From positions 20,646,001 to 20,710,000 of the forward strand of contig NC_091973.1 of NCBI RefSeq assembly GCF_036711975.1: DNA of 64,000 bases, in the 5' to 3' direction. A model generated the notes under the pieces. It saw nothing but the letters and a program-made list of their open reading frames with translations, searched no databases and was not told the DNA's origin. The DNA comes from Onthophagus taurus (Eukaryota; Arthropoda; Insecta; Coleoptera; Scarabaeidae). A program made the translations under genes and the position numbers. This document shows positions 17,237-28,025 of the stretch, piece after piece (the stretch's first letter is position 1; each line of letters begins with the position of its first letter).

Positions 17237-17310
17237 AAAATGTTTGACATGAAATATAAAGGAGTCAACATCGATCAATCGATTTAGTTTACATTCAATC
17301 TCTTTGCGAA

Positions 17311-18039
17311 ATGGATGCTACCAGCATTTGTAAAATTTCTGATGAAATCTCTTACTGGACCTCACTGAATAAACAGTGGAAACAGTCTCAGGCTGCTATA
17401 GAGAAAGAAAATAAATTTATTGGTGAGACGGACTTTTCCACTGAAAATTTTTGTATTAAAGTTGGAATTAGTGCTGCGAGAGGTTTTATAACCTGTGTAA
17501 AATTAACCTCAAAATTAATTGAATCCCAAAATCATTTAATCACATTGCTGAGGGATGATTGGATGATATTAATAAATACGCTTAAGCTCATCCACTTCAA
17601 TTTAAACTTTTCATATGAAACAATCCCATTAGCTGAAGGAATTCTTAGAGTTGCTGCTAACGATGGTGTAGATGGTGATAATTATATTCACATAACATAT
17701 GAACATGAAGATGGTGATGATGTTGATGATGTGGGATCTAAAAATAGATATTTTATACCAATAATGCTAACCTTGGAAGATGTGCGTGAAATTTTATCCA
17801 AGACGGTTTTAATTTCATACAAATTGAATATATTGGATAATTTAAATCTTAAAAATTATATACATTTTATAATGACCTCATCTTCCTCATCATCTAAGTT
17901 TTCAAAGGATAAGTTGGATTTAGTTAGACGATTTTGTTCGGAAAACATATGTGAGATTAACTTTTATGTGATGCAATATTTGGAAATGTCGTGCAAACCA
18001 CATGATGACAATAACACCTCCCCCCACACACACACATAA
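17311..18039 (+). CDS. Hypothetical Polinton protein, 242 aa
   Basis: The frame is intact with a mostly helical composition, an acidic stretch (EHEDGDDVDDVGS, about 130-143), a Ser run (TSSSSSSKFS) and a His-rich tail. I recognise no domain. An AATATAAAGG box at about 17251 and TTTAGTTT about 35 bp later suggest its own promoter. It lies between the metalloproteinase and polB on the same strand. Confidence 0.65.
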   Translation: MDATSICKISDEISYWTSLNKQWKQSQAAIEKENKFIGETDFSTENFCIKVGISAARGFITCVKLTSKLIESQNHLITLLRDDWMILINTLKLIHFNLNFSYETIPLAEGILRVAANDGVDGDNYIHITYEHEDGDDVDDVGSKNRYFIPIMLTLEDVREILSKTVLISYKLNILDNLNLKNYIHFIMTSSSSSSKFSKDKLDLVRRFCSENICEINFYVMQYLEMSCKPHDDNNTSPHTHT

Positions 18040-18102
18040 AAGCCGGCTTATGCGACCTAATGCGTCACTTTAATACTAGTTCCTACAATAACAAAGTGTA
18101 CA

Positions 18103-21100
18103 ATGTTTTCATGCGAATTCTGTAATCAAGTATTCACTTTAAAGAAAAATCTTTTACGCCATTTGCAAAATGTAAATCATGGTTTGATGGATGTGGGACC
18201 TACACCTTCAACATCCGCTGTGGATGTTCCTGGACCTATACCTTCAACATCCGCTGCCGATGTCGTTGATGTTGCGGCTACAACCTCTTCAAGCTCTAAG
18301 TTTAAGGAATGTGGAATCTGCGCTAAAATGTTCCCATCAATTTCAACACTTCGAGCGCATCTTTGCGCTGAACATGTATCTCCGGTTGATGGTGAAAACG
18401 ATGTGGAAATGATAGCTACATGTTTTAAAAACCGCATCGCCGTTTATAGAGTGAAAGGTGCAACGCGCGATGATGACATACCATCATACTTAAAGAAATG
18501 TGGTAATGTTGTATTTAGATTAATTATGGATAGTATAGGTAAATTTAATTCTATTAAAGTTCAAATTGAACTATTAGCATTTTTCATTAAATCCGATCCA
18601 GATGAAAACGGTGATGATAACTTAGAGGGTGTGCTTGTTTCGGAAAAAAATTTTAATTCAAAATTTAAAGTTATTACACCTACTACGGAGTTGGATGCGG
18701 TGTACAATGACATGACTCGTGATATTTTAAATCAGAGTGAGGAGTTTCAGGAGCGTGGATCTGGTTGGGCTTTCTTAGCTATATCCAACCTTCTGCTTAA
18801 TATCAATAAATATGAGCCGCTGTCTGGGTCATCATACATCCGACTTCCAGAGCAAATCGCTAAAAAACATGCATGTATCAATATTAAAAACTATGATGAT
18901 GATGCATGTTTAGCGTGGTGTTTGACAGCGGCCCTCTATCCCACCGATTTTACTCAGGATCGGATTTCTAGCTATCCACATTATAGCACAGTACTTAATT
19001 TAAATGGTATAATGTTCCCAGTTCATTTAAAGGACTTAGTTAAAATAGAATTAATGAATAATTTAAGTATTAATGTTTATGAATTAGTTGTAGATAATTA
19101 TGGTGGATGCACGGTGGAAGGACCAATTTATTTTACTAAACGACGTCGGGATATACATATTAATCTCCTATATTTATTTAAAAACGGTATAGGTCATTTC
19201 GTTTTAATAAAAAACCTATCACGACTTATTTCTAGTCGGCTTTCAAACCACGAACATGCGAATTACATATGTGATGGTTGTTTATTACGATTTCCATCCG
19301 TTAATAAGCTGCAGGTACATCAACTTAATGATTGTAACCATAAAATGACCATCATACCATCGAAAGATGTAAAACCAACACCAAATTTTTTTGGACAATT
19401 AACCCCGCAAAATATTTTAGAATTCAATAACTATAAATTCACTCAAATGTGCCCGTTTGTGATTTATGCGGATTTTGAGGCTCTTTTACTACCGATCCAG
19501 CATTGTGAACCCAATTCAACCCAATCTTTCACCGAAAAAATTGAGATGCATTTACCCTATAGTTTCGCATATTACATAGTATCCACAGTGGATGATAGTT
19601 ATAATAAATTTGAAACTTACACGGGTCCTGATGCATCACAAGTTTTTATCACAAAATTACTTAACGATACTAAATTTATCTATAGCGAATACTTTAAAAC
19701 CGTAAAACCTATGCTACCTTTAACGACTGAAGAGCAACATAATTTCGATATTGCACAATTTTGTTTCATTTGTCAAAATCCTTTCACAATAGACCAAACT
19801 AAGGTGCGGGATCACTGTCACATAAGTGGCAGATATCGCGGGCCGGCTCATACAAACTGTAATCTAAATTATAAACTTCAACATTTCGTTCCAGTATTTT
19901 TCCATAATTTTAGCGGTTATGATTGCCATTTATTTATCAAAGAAATAGCTAAACTTGGTGATGGGCTTGATGTATTACCTAACAATAAAGAGAGATACAT
20001 CAGTTTTAGTAAAAGGGTGCTTGTTGATAGAGTTGAAAAGGAAAATAATCAGTTTGAAGATGTTTTTATGAAACTAAAATTTCTGGATTCGTTTAGATTT
20101 ATGGCATCTTCATTAGATTCTTTAGTCAGCACTCTCGATAATTGTGATTTTAAAAATGTGCGTAAATTTTTCCCACACAACAATCAATTTAAATTATTAA
20201 CTAAAAAAGGAATATTTCCATATAATTACATGAACTCTTTTGATAAACTTAATGATACAGTTCTACCCTGTAAAGATGCGTTTTTCAATAAACTCACTTT
20301 AGAAGCTATAACCGATGAACAATATTTACACGCGCAAACTGTGTGGGAAACATTTATGTGTCAAACTCTAAAAGACTATTCGGATCTATATCTAAAGTCG
20401 GATGTTCTTTTACTTGCTGATGTTTTCGAAAAATTTCGGCAAGTTTGTTTTAGAACATACGGTTTGGATCCTGCGAATTATTATACCGCTCCTAATCTTT
20501 CGTGGGATTCAATGTTGAAATTTACAAAAATTAAATTGGAATTACTAACGGATATAGATCAAGTTCACTTTATTAAAAAAGGTATTCGTGGTGGTATTTC
20601 TCAATGTTCATTACGTCATGCCAGAGCTAATAATAAATTTATGGAACATTTTGATACTAATTTACCCTCAAATTTTTTAATGTATTGGGATGCCAACAAT
20701 TTGTATGGGTGGGCGATGTCGCAACCTATGCCTGTTGGTGAGTTCACGTGGTTAAATGAAAACCAAATTCGAAATTTCAATTTTAATGATGTATCCGATT
20801 GCTCTGATTTTGGCTATATTTTAGATGTGGATGTTGAATACCCTAAAAATTTACACGATCTACATAACGATCTACCTTTTCTACCTGAAAACATAATCCC
20901 ACCTAATGGTAAATGTGAAAGTGATAGACGTTTAATCCCGAATTTATTAAGCAAGAAAAATTATATTATACATTATAGAAACTTAAAGCAAGCTGTCGCT
21001 CATGGCCTTAAAGTTAGTAGTGTGAATAGAGTTTTATCGTTTAAGCAGTCGGCTTGGTTAAAGTCTTACATTAACAAAAATACAGAATTACGTCAGATGG

Positions 21101-21951
21101 CAAACAATTCATTTGAGAAAGATTTTTTTAAATTGATGAATAATTCTGTATTCGGGAAAACAATGGAGAACGTTGATAAGCGAGTTGATGTAAAATTAGT
21201 CACTAGCTGGGATGATGTTCATACAGGTGGTCGTGGTCGACCACGACTTGGAGCGCGTAGTTTAATTTCAAAGTTAAATTTTAAAAGTATAAAAATTTTC
21301 ACTAAAACGTTTTCAGCTATTGAGATGGAGCGGCTTCACGTAATTTACGATAAACCTCTATACATAGGTTTTACCGTTTTAGAGCTATCAAAATTATTAA
21401 TGTATGATTTCTACTACGCTTATTTAAAGCCGAAATATGGTGAAGATATTCGGTTATGCTATATGGATACAGATAGCTTCACCGTTCAAATTTATACAGA
21501 TGACATTTATAATGAGGTTAAATTGAATTTAGATAAATTTGACACATCGAATTATAGTCCAGATAACCAGTTTAACATCCCGCTCCAAAATAAAGCTGTT
21601 TTAGGACTCATGAAAGATGAGAATTGTGGTAATATAATGCTGGAATTCGTTGGTTTAAGGTCAAAGGTGTATGCGAATCGTGTTTCAGGTGAACGTATTA
21701 CAAAAAAATCGAAAGGGGTTAGAAAGGCTATTGTTAAACGTAAAATCACTTTTGAAAATTATTTAGATTGTTTGAGTACGAAATCGGTTTTATTTAAAAA
21801 ACAGCTCATCTTCAGAAGTTTCAATCATGACATTTTTACCGTTTTACAGAATAAATTGGTCCTATCACCTTATGACTCTAAGCGATGGATTGATTCTGAT
21901 TATATTAATACATTAGCTTGGGGTCACCACAATATTATTAATAATAGATAA
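18103..21951 (+). CDS. Family B DNA polymerase (protein-primed type), with zinc fingers
   Basis: The 1282-aa protein is intact. C2H2 fingers lie at about 4-27 (CEFCNQVF ... HLQNVNH) and 68-90 (CGICAKMF ... HLCAEH), with another CDGCLLRF block later. The 3'-5' exonuclease motif YADFEA has Asp457 and Glu459. An endonuclease-VII-like Cys/His cluster (CFICQ ... DHCHISGRYRG) is at about 556-590, followed by HNFSGYDCHLF. Polymerase motif A is YWDANNLYGWA (Asp863), motif B includes NSVFGKTMENV, and motif C is CYMDTDSF (Asp1122, Asp1124). It replicates the element. CATAAAAG at about 18035 may be its TATA box. Confidence 0.97.
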   Translation: MFSCEFCNQVFTLKKNLLRHLQNVNHGLMDVGPTPSTSAVDVPGPIPSTSAADVVDVAATTSSSSKFKECGICAKMFPSISTLRAHLCAEHVSPVDGENDVEMIATCFKNRIAVYRVKGATRDDDIPSYLKKCGNVVFRLIMDSIGKFNSIKVQIELLAFFIKSDPDENGDDNLEGVLVSEKNFNSKFKVITPTTELDAVYNDMTRDILNQSEEFQERGSGWAFLAISNLLLNINKYEPLSGSSYIRLPEQIAKKHACINIKNYDDDACLAWCLTAALYPTDFTQDRISSYPHYSTVLNLNGIMFPVHLKDLVKIELMNNLSINVYELVVDNYGGCTVEGPIYFTKRRRDIHINLLYLFKNGIGHFVLIKNLSRLISSRLSNHEHANYICDGCLLRFPSVNKLQVHQLNDCNHKMTIIPSKDVKPTPNFFGQLTPQNILEFNNYKFTQMCPFVIYADFEALLLPIQHCEPNSTQSFTEKIEMHLPYSFAYYIVSTVDDSYNKFETYTGPDASQVFITKLLNDTKFIYSEYFKTVKPMLPLTTEEQHNFDIAQFCFICQNPFTIDQTKVRDHCHISGRYRGPAHTNCNLNYKLQHFVPVFFHNFSGYDCHLFIKEIAKLGDGLDVLPNNKERYISFSKRVLVDRVEKENNQFEDVFMKLKFLDSFRFMASSLDSLVSTLDNCDFKNVRKFFPHNNQFKLLTKKGIFPYNYMNSFDKLNDTVLPCKDAFFNKLTLEAITDEQYLHAQTVWETFMCQTLKDYSDLYLKSDVLLLADVFEKFRQVCFRTYGLDPANYYTAPNLSWDSMLKFTKIKLELLTDIDQVHFIKKGIRGGISQCSLRHARANNKFMEHFDTNLPSNFLMYWDANNLYGWAMSQPMPVGEFTWLNENQIRNFNFNDVSDCSDFGYILDVDVEYPKNLHDLHNDLPFLPENIIPPNGKCESDRRLIPNLLSKKNYIIHYRNLKQAVAHGLKVSSVNRVLSFKQSAWLKSYINKNTELRQMANNSFEKDFFKLMNNSVFGKTMENVDKRVDVKLVTSWDDVHTGGRGRPRLGARSLISKLNFKSIKIFTKTFSAIEMERLHVIYDKPLYIGFTVLELSKLLMYDFYYAYLKPKYGEDIRLCYMDTDSFTVQIYTDDIYNEVKLNLDKFDTSNYSPDNQFNIPLQNKAVLGLMKDENCGNIMLEFVGLRSKVYANRVSGERITKKSKGVRKAIVKRKITFENYLDCLSTKSVLFKKQLIFRSFNHDIFTVLQNKLVLSPYDSKRWIDSDYINTLAWGHHNIINNR

Positions 21952-22130
21952 GTATTTATTTATGTAATCTATATAACTTTATGATACATACATGTTATCT
22001 ATATTGCTTTGCGGTTTTTATAGCGATAAAATATGTATAAAATCTCGCAACGTTATTTTCATAATTTTAGTTTAAGTTTTAATTCAAATCTAACCAGTCG
22101 TCGCCGCGTTCGCATACATACACCACAACT

Positions 22131-22601
22131 ATGAACTCGACAATATTTTACACTATACTACATGGAGTTTTATTAATTAAATTTCCTACTGAAGTTAAAA
22201 ACGTATCAATTTCTTTCATTAGTGATTATACCAGTAAACCTGCTAGTGATAATGATTTAAAATGGTTGAAAATGATGAAGCCGAACACTACCACCGTTGA
22301 TTATGATGACTATGGGGATGATAGCGTTTTTCAAATTGTTCCCCCCAATACCACATTCAGTGAGATTATTACTTTTAAGTTGCGGTACACGTTAGAAAAT
22401 AATAATGTGATTAATGGAAATTGGACATCGATCTTATACAATACCAATACTATTTCATTGTGTTATATTAATAGGATACTTCTTATAGCCGCCTCAGTAA
22501 TTATATTTATTACCATTAGTTATAGTTGTATATTTTTTCCACTTGTCGTACGCCAAAGTTGTATGATTTTCTCAACAATGATTTTAGATTGTATTAAATA
22601 A
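22131..22601 (+). CDS. Small membrane glycoprotein-like protein
   Basis: The 156-aa protein begins with a short hydrophobic stretch (FYTILHGVLLIKF). It has several N-x-S/T sites (NVSI, NTTT, NTTF, NWTS) and a 25-residue transmembrane segment (ILLIAASVIIFITISYSCIFFPLVV) near the C-terminus. A type I membrane protein is likely. I do not recognise the family. It is the last gene before the right TIR, mirroring LITAF at the left end, so it is probably cargo or a virion membrane factor. A GTATAAAATC box at about 22035 may drive it. Confidence 0.6.
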   Translation: MNSTIFYTILHGVLLIKFPTEVKNVSISFISDYTSKPASDNDLKWLKMMKPNTTTVDYDDYGDDSVFQIVPPNTTFSEIITFKLRYTLENNNVINGNWTSILYNTNTISLCYINRILLIAASVIIFITISYSCIFFPLVVRQSCMIFSTMILDCIK

Positions 22602-22621
22602 AATTGTTTAACTGTTATTTA

Positions 22622-22985
22622 CTTAATTCGTTTTAATTTAACCCATCAACACCACCCCACCGCTAGGTGCCTGCATGCACTCGCGGGCCGGAAGGTGCTT
22701 CACCCCCACCACAACAGAAACCTACATTACTCACACCGCCGACACTCTCCAACAGATGGCCTTCACCCCCACCACAACAGAAACCTACATTACCCACACC
22801 GCCGACACTCTCCAAAAGATAGGCTTCACCCCCACCACAACAGAAACCTACATTACCCACACCGCCGACACTCTCCAACAGATGGCGCACTCCATGACGT
22901 CATACATTACGTCACACACTTATCTCTGACGTCACACGTGACGTGGGAGCCATTTCCGCTCCAGAACCGGCATTACTATACTACT
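22622..22985 (-). repeat. Right terminal inverted repeat of Polinton (364 bp)
   Basis: This is the reverse complement of 3219-3582, including the three 63-bp units and the TGACGT cluster. It ends CTATACTACT at 22985. Confidence 0.95.
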
Positions 22986-22991
22986 AGTAAT
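22986..22991. repeat. Target-site duplication AGTAAT, right copy
   Basis: AGTAAT matches 3213-3218. The older polymerase frame reads through this hexamer when the inner element is ignored. Confidence 0.95.
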
Positions 22992-23823
22992 CTTGACAGC
23001 TTTATGATTCATACAATTTAAAGAATGTTTTTCCAATAGAACTTGTTTATTAAAATGATTAAGACAACGATCACATATATATAGTTTAGTCTTATCTTTA
23101 ATAATTTTTTTATATAATAGAGCAGATAAATCATGTATTAAACAATAATGATGTAAGCTGTTACTTTCTAGAATTAATAAATTAAAATGATTTTCTTTTA
23201 CCTGTTTTGTATGAAAATAGGGACCTATTAAATCTAGTTCATCATTGAATCCAAAAACGTTAACAGAAATTGTTGGATTTAGTTTTTCGAACTTAGGAAT
23301 ATCTGTTAATGCAATACTACAGCGTTGGATGTATTAAAATATTTAACATCTTCTCCGCTTGTAGGAGTGATGAAATTAGCGGAAAGTTCTAAGTTTATCC
23401 CGGACATTTCACGTTTTAATACATTTTGCACTCTCGATTTTATAAGAAATATGCAATCATCTAAAAATGTTTTGGGCTCTTTGTGCACTAAATTGATGAT
23501 AGCTCCAGTTCGAACACGAGATTGAAAAGCGGAAGTTATGTCTTGCCATCTAATCCGATCACTGCGTTTCTTATGTAATCCTTTCCCATATTTAACCCCT
23601 TTCACAACTTTTAAACTATTTACAATTTTTAAGTGTATTTGTTGTAGATCGCATAAGATTGATTGATAATGTCTCTTCCTCCATTTTTAGTACATAAAAG
23701 CTTAGTTAGTAATCGAATATTTCCTCTATTTAATTTTTGTAATCTTTTAAATTCATCCTCAGATCTACAGAGATTCAATAACTTTCTAGTTGTTTTAACA
23801 GTTTCAATTGTTACAATTTCCAT
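22992..23823 (-). pseudogene. Older Polinton DNA polymerase B, N-terminal part
   Basis: The minus-strand pieces give a helical N-terminus (EDEFKRLQKL), a segment with SGINLELSANFITPTSGEDVKYFNTSN and, near the junction, a zinc-finger-like LYICDRCLNHFNKQVLLEKH. The same order occurs in the inner polymerase before its exonuclease domain. In-frame stops at several places show decay. The protein continues on the far side of the inner Polinton at 3212. Confidence 0.8.
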
Positions 23824-23912
23824 TATGATCTAACTATATCTAATTGTAAGTGTAAACTCTATTAATCTATTCTAATTTAAGCATCTAAATATACCTAATT
23901 TTAAAAAAAATT

Positions 23913-24284
23913 TTAAACTTTTATGAATTCAAATTCATGTAAAAGCATGTCTTTCCCTACAAATTTGCGATTGACTAACGTCTTGGGAGGATGTTCCCTC
24001 GAATTAACCATCTCAACAAACTGATTGCTGACTTGATATAAATACCTTTCCGGAAGAAAGACAATGTTCTCGTTCAGCTCCGCCAATAGAGTCGGATATT
24101 TTGCATTAAACAATTGCTTTAAAGTAACTATTGGATGTATTTCCCCAATCTTGAATTCCATATACGATAAGTTCGGCTTCCTTTCGTAAACTGACACGTT
24201 AGCAGCTTTTAATTCTGCATCAAATATGTTATCTCTAGTTGAAGAGGAGCTTGAAGGAGCTGATCGCTTCCCGAAAGGGGATGC
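23913..24284 (-). CDS. FLP-R family protein of the older Polinton (possibly broken)
   Basis: The reading frame is open from about 24284 and runs through SAPSSSSSTRDNIFDAEL to MEFKIGEIHPIV and NENIVFLPERYL. Its core resembles the inner element's protein at 4038-4355. There is no ATG before the Met at 24161, so either an upstream exon is missing or translation starts there. It stands 90 bp upstream of the older polB on the same strand. A possible TATATAAAC box is at about 24353-24361. Single-stranded DNA binding is a guess. Confidence 0.5.
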   Translation of the reverse strand, partial: ASPFGKRSAPSSSSSTRDNIFDAELKAANVSVYERKPNLSYMEFKIGEIHPIVTLKQLFNAKYPTLLAELNENIVFLPERYLYQVSNQFVEMVNSREHPPKTLVNRKFVGKDMLLHEFEFIKV

Positions 24285-24479
24285 CCGGTTTTACTTGTAA
24301 TGTGAACTCGTGTAGTGATATTCGACAAATGATAAATCCTCCAGGCTGCAGCGTTTATATAGGAAATTATTTGCATTAGATAGTTCTAATTTAAAAAACC
24401 TCATTTTGCGACTCAAAAAACACACGCAAAAAAAAATTTGCTGGGATAATTAAATTAAAACGGAAGAGTGTGGCAAGAA

Positions 24480-24990
24480 AAAAATGATAGCAACAATTAA
24501 AGATTTTGGAAACTTGCATGACACCGCAGAAGAGGAAGTTTCTATTGTTTTAATAAAATCCGTTGGAGCACATATAACAAAATTTTCTCGAATTAATTAG
24601 AAATTAATCTTTTTGTAACATAGGAAATTTCTATCGTTTTAAAAATCTGTTGAACCGCACGGTTGTTGGAAAAAAAACATTTTTCGTTTGTGTAATTATG
24701 TTAAAGCGGAAAACTGTGGCGAGGAAAAACGATTGCACCTATCTAAGATTTTGTAAACATGCAAGACACCATAAAAGTGGAAGTTTCAATCGTTTTTAAA
24801 AAAATCGTTGAACCACATACGCGATAGATACGTAAGAAATATTTTCCTCTTACGTAATGCTGGCAACTATCAAGGATTTTGTAAACCTACATGACAACGC
24901 AGAAGAGGAAATGTCTATCGTTTTGCTAAAAAAAAATATGTTGAACCACAGACGCGATGGATGCAAATTTTCCTCATGCGGTGAAGAAAA
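24480..24990 (+). repeat. Degenerate direct repeats (3 copies)
   Basis: A motif around AAACTTGCATGACACCGCAG, followed by GAGGAAGTTTCTATTGTTTT and a GTTGGAGCACATA-like end, recurs near 24505, 24752 and 24880 with 10-20% differences and irregular spacing. No gene is visible between 24290 and 25240. Confidence 0.6.
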
Positions 24991-25249
24991 AAATTATTTG
25001 AAAAAAACCGTTGCATCTCAAATGATATGAACTTCATATAAATAATAGACAGTGGGTGTTTTTCTTTACGTCCGGAGTAATAAAACAAATGTTGTGCACT
25101 TATAATATATATTATATAATTAGAATAATTTTCAAAAATCCACAAAAACACCAAATAAAGATTTTCATACATTAGTAAAAACAATAATTAAAGAAACAAG
25201 ATCTACGCTCATTAAATTCTATAATAAAAATCTTTATGGAATAATCCCC

Positions 25250-26317
25250 ATGAACCCCAAAATTCCGAAACTTTATTCTTCAATAGACTCTTCAATAGAC
25301 TCCAGCACATATAACATTTCGAAATTCTTAGTGTATTTCTTCAAACACTTCATAGACTTTCAACCTGCACATTCTATCAAGAATCGTAACGAATTAATAT
25401 CACATTTGAAAAACATACAACTACCTGAACAATACACAATCCTCTCTTTCGACATAGTTAATCTATACACGAATGTACCTACAAAAGAGACTTTAATAAT
25501 TATAAAGGAATTTTTGAAAAATAATATCATTGATCAACAAGATGTCAATAATATATACAAACTATTTGATATATGTCTTAAACAAAATTTCTGTCTATTT
25601 AATGAATGCCTTTATACATACCAAGAAGGCTTACCGATGGGTTCTCCACTTAGAGGTTTGATTTCCGAAATCTTTTTAAACAATTTAGAGAATAAATTTA
25701 TTATAAACTCACATAATCCGTTTCATGAACATATTCTCATATGGAAAAGATACGTTGATGACATACTGGTCATTATCAACACCGAAGATACCACGATAAT
25801 TAATCAGATCCATAATTATATTAATCAACTACACCCCAAAATTAAATTTACAATGGAATTGGAAAATAATAACCAAATTAATTTCTTACACTTGAATCTG
25901 AGAAGAGAAAACAAATCCATATTGTACAATATATACAGAAAACCCACCCAAACTATGGCTATTATACCATACGATTCATACCACAGTATCAATCATAAAT
26001 ACGCAGCTTTCAACGCTTTATATTATAGAGCCTTTCACTCAAACCTCGATGCTACCTCACTAGAGAGAGAACTCAAAATCATCGAACAGATAGCTGTAAA
26101 TAACAAATATCCTGTGAATTTCACCGAAAAAGTACTTAACATCTTGTTAAAAAACCAAAATTTTCACAACACAAAACACAACTTTGACAATCCAAAATAC
26201 ACCTAAAAAACAAAAATATAGAGCCATCACATTCCAAGGTAATTTAACCAATAAAATAAAGACAAAACTTAAAGAATATGACATTAATTTGACCTTCAAA
26301 AATAAAAATACGATATA
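25250..26317 (+). pseudogene. Penelope-like reverse transcriptase (broken)
   Basis: The fragment shows LSFDIVNLYTNVP, EGLPMGSPLRGLISEIF, the catalytic RYVDDILVI and YRKPTQTMAIIPYDSYHS, all typical of Penelope-like RT. The frame stops at 26206 and continues shifted (NLTFKNKNTIY) until the DNA transposon at 26318. The usual N-terminal region is missing. The element copies itself through the GIY-YIG nick, but this copy is dead. Confidence 0.85.
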
Positions 26318-27629
26318 CCGAGAGATCAAAAAAGCCGGTCCGCTAAAAACTACTTTCCCAAGCGCTTGATACCAATACTTACTGCCCTCTTCACACCCTC
26401 CTCCCATCTCTACTCGTTTTTAATTTTCAACGTTCTTATTGGTCGACGAGGTGATATCGATTTTTAGTTTCAATGGTTTCGATCAGCTGAGCTCATGTTC
26501 TTGGTTTTCGCGTTTGGTGTTTTCAACATTTCATTTTGAATTTATTGCGGTTTTATTTAATATTATCTGTCTTTATTAAGACAAAAATATCGCATGTGAT
26601 TTTTCTCTAAGGTAAATAATTATTTTATTTTAAATCGGTTTGGTATAAATTTCGTTGATTTATTTTTAGGTTAAATCATGTCGTTCACCTTAGAAGAAGA
26701 CAAGTTTCAAAGTTTCTTCTCCAATCTTATCTTCGAAAAGGAGTAAAAGATCAAAATGGGGTATGGAAATATTCAACAAGTCTTTGTGTAGAGGAATTTA
26801 GGGAGACATGCCTGGAAAATGTAGTGAATTACCTTTTGTCATGACATTAGGAAAGTTATCAAAGTGCTTTGTTACAAGAATTCATTAAATAACTACATGA
26901 TGATGAATTGGAAGAAGGATTTTTTCAACATGACAATGCAACTGCACGAACAAACAAAAGATTCCTTCATGAATTTTATGATGATTGAGTAATCGGTAGA
27001 GGATGTTGGCCACCTCGCTCACCTGATCTAACCCAACTAGATTTCTTTTTAGTCGGTCATTTCAAAAATTCTGTCTACAAAAACCGTTTACATACCATAG
27101 AAGAATTGGAAGATGCAATACGACACAATGTTCAACAAATATCTACAGAGCAACTTGTACAGGTCTTCGATAATATGAAAAGAAGAATCACTTTATGTTG
27201 AGAAAAGAATGGTCAACATTTTGAATTCTTTTTATAATAAATAAAACTTCTAAATCTTTATTTTTATAATAAAATAAAAGATCTTTTTTTGATTTATGAA
27301 ATAAATTAATTACAAAAGAATAGTTTAAAAGATTTTCTTTTTATTAATTAATCCTTTTTAATTATTTTCATCGTAATTTAAATTTACATCCACCAATCTA
27401 ACTCCAGAGAGAATTTATTTCGAATCTTGTTTAACGACAGTAACATTTTTAATTTTGTGCGTGTGGGTTTTTATGGTTATGTTTACTAAACTAAAAGTTT
27501 CCTCCCATTTCCCCACCACTATTAAAACAAGTGGAAGGAGGGTGTGACCGCTGTGACGAGAGCAGTAAGTATTGGTATCAAGCGCTTGGGAAAGTAGTTT
27601 CTAGCGGACCGGCTTTCTTGATCGCATTG
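26318..27629 (+). mobile_element. TA-flanked DNA transposon inside Penelope element 1
   Basis: Roughly 90-bp terminal inverted repeats share GCCGGTCCGCTA and AGCGCTTGATACCAATACTT. The insertion is flanked by TA/TATA (26314-26317 and 27630-27633) and splits the Penelope frame between NKNTIY and YKLLSNAKG. Inside, 26960-27201 keeps a mariner-type tail (CWPPRSPDLTQLDFFLVGHF) with stops. It is a decayed Tc1/mariner-superfamily insert of 1.3 kb. Confidence 0.65.
26940..27201 (+). pseudogene. Mariner-superfamily transposase, C-terminal remnant
   Basis: The plus strand reads WPPRSPDLTQLDFFLVGHFK followed by NSVYKNRLHTIEELEDAIRH. This is the third catalytic Asp region and tail of IS630/Tc1/mariner transposases. 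An in-frame stop lies just upstream, and the N-terminal half is too decayed to follow. Confidence 0.7.
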
Positions 27630-28025
27630 TATAAACTTTTATCAAATGCTAAAGGAAAGACAAATAAATTAGAAGACAATGTCAATACATGTCAAGCTAC
27701 CTACATCGGAGAGACAGGGAGACCCCTAAGAACCAGAATTAGGGAACACAAAAATAAGGAAAAATCAAACTTTGGAAGACATCTCATATTCAATAAACAA
27801 CATGAATTCGATGAAGACAAAAACTCAAGAATAATTCACCATCTCAATAAAGGAGATCTCATGGAAATTATGGAGGTCTACGAAATTAATAAATTCAAAC
27901 ATAATCATCCCGAAATTAAATGTCTGAATAACCAAACTCAAGCAACACAGATCCCACTATACCTTAGTCTGAAACAGCCATTTACACCACCACCGAAGAA
28001 ACCACCTAATATTATTACAACCTAA
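27630..28025 (+). pseudogene. Penelope-like GIY-YIG endonuclease domain
   Basis: The fragment reads YIGETGRPLRTRIREHKN, then HEFDEDKNSRIIHHL and LMEIMEVYEINKFK, the GIY-YIG nuclease of Penelope-like elements. It is the 3' continuation of the RT at 25250, cut off by the inserted transposon. It ends with a Pro-rich tail. Confidence 0.85.

Larger units (their letters stand above)
3219..22985 (+). mobile_element. Complete Polinton/Maverick (adintovirus-like), 19.8 kb
   Basis: The element is bounded by 364-bp terminal inverted repeats starting AGTAGTATAG and by a perfect AGTAAT duplication. It encodes all hallmark Polinton proteins: DNA polymerase B, integrase, packaging ATPase, adenain-like protease, penton and double-jelly-roll major capsid proteins. 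The core frames are intact and the terminal repeats look identical, so insertion is recent or the element is still competent. Minus-strand genes run from 11209 leftward and plus-strand virion genes run rightward from 11288. Cargo genes sit near both ends. The interrupted gene on both sides is an older Polinton polymerase. Confidence 0.97.
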
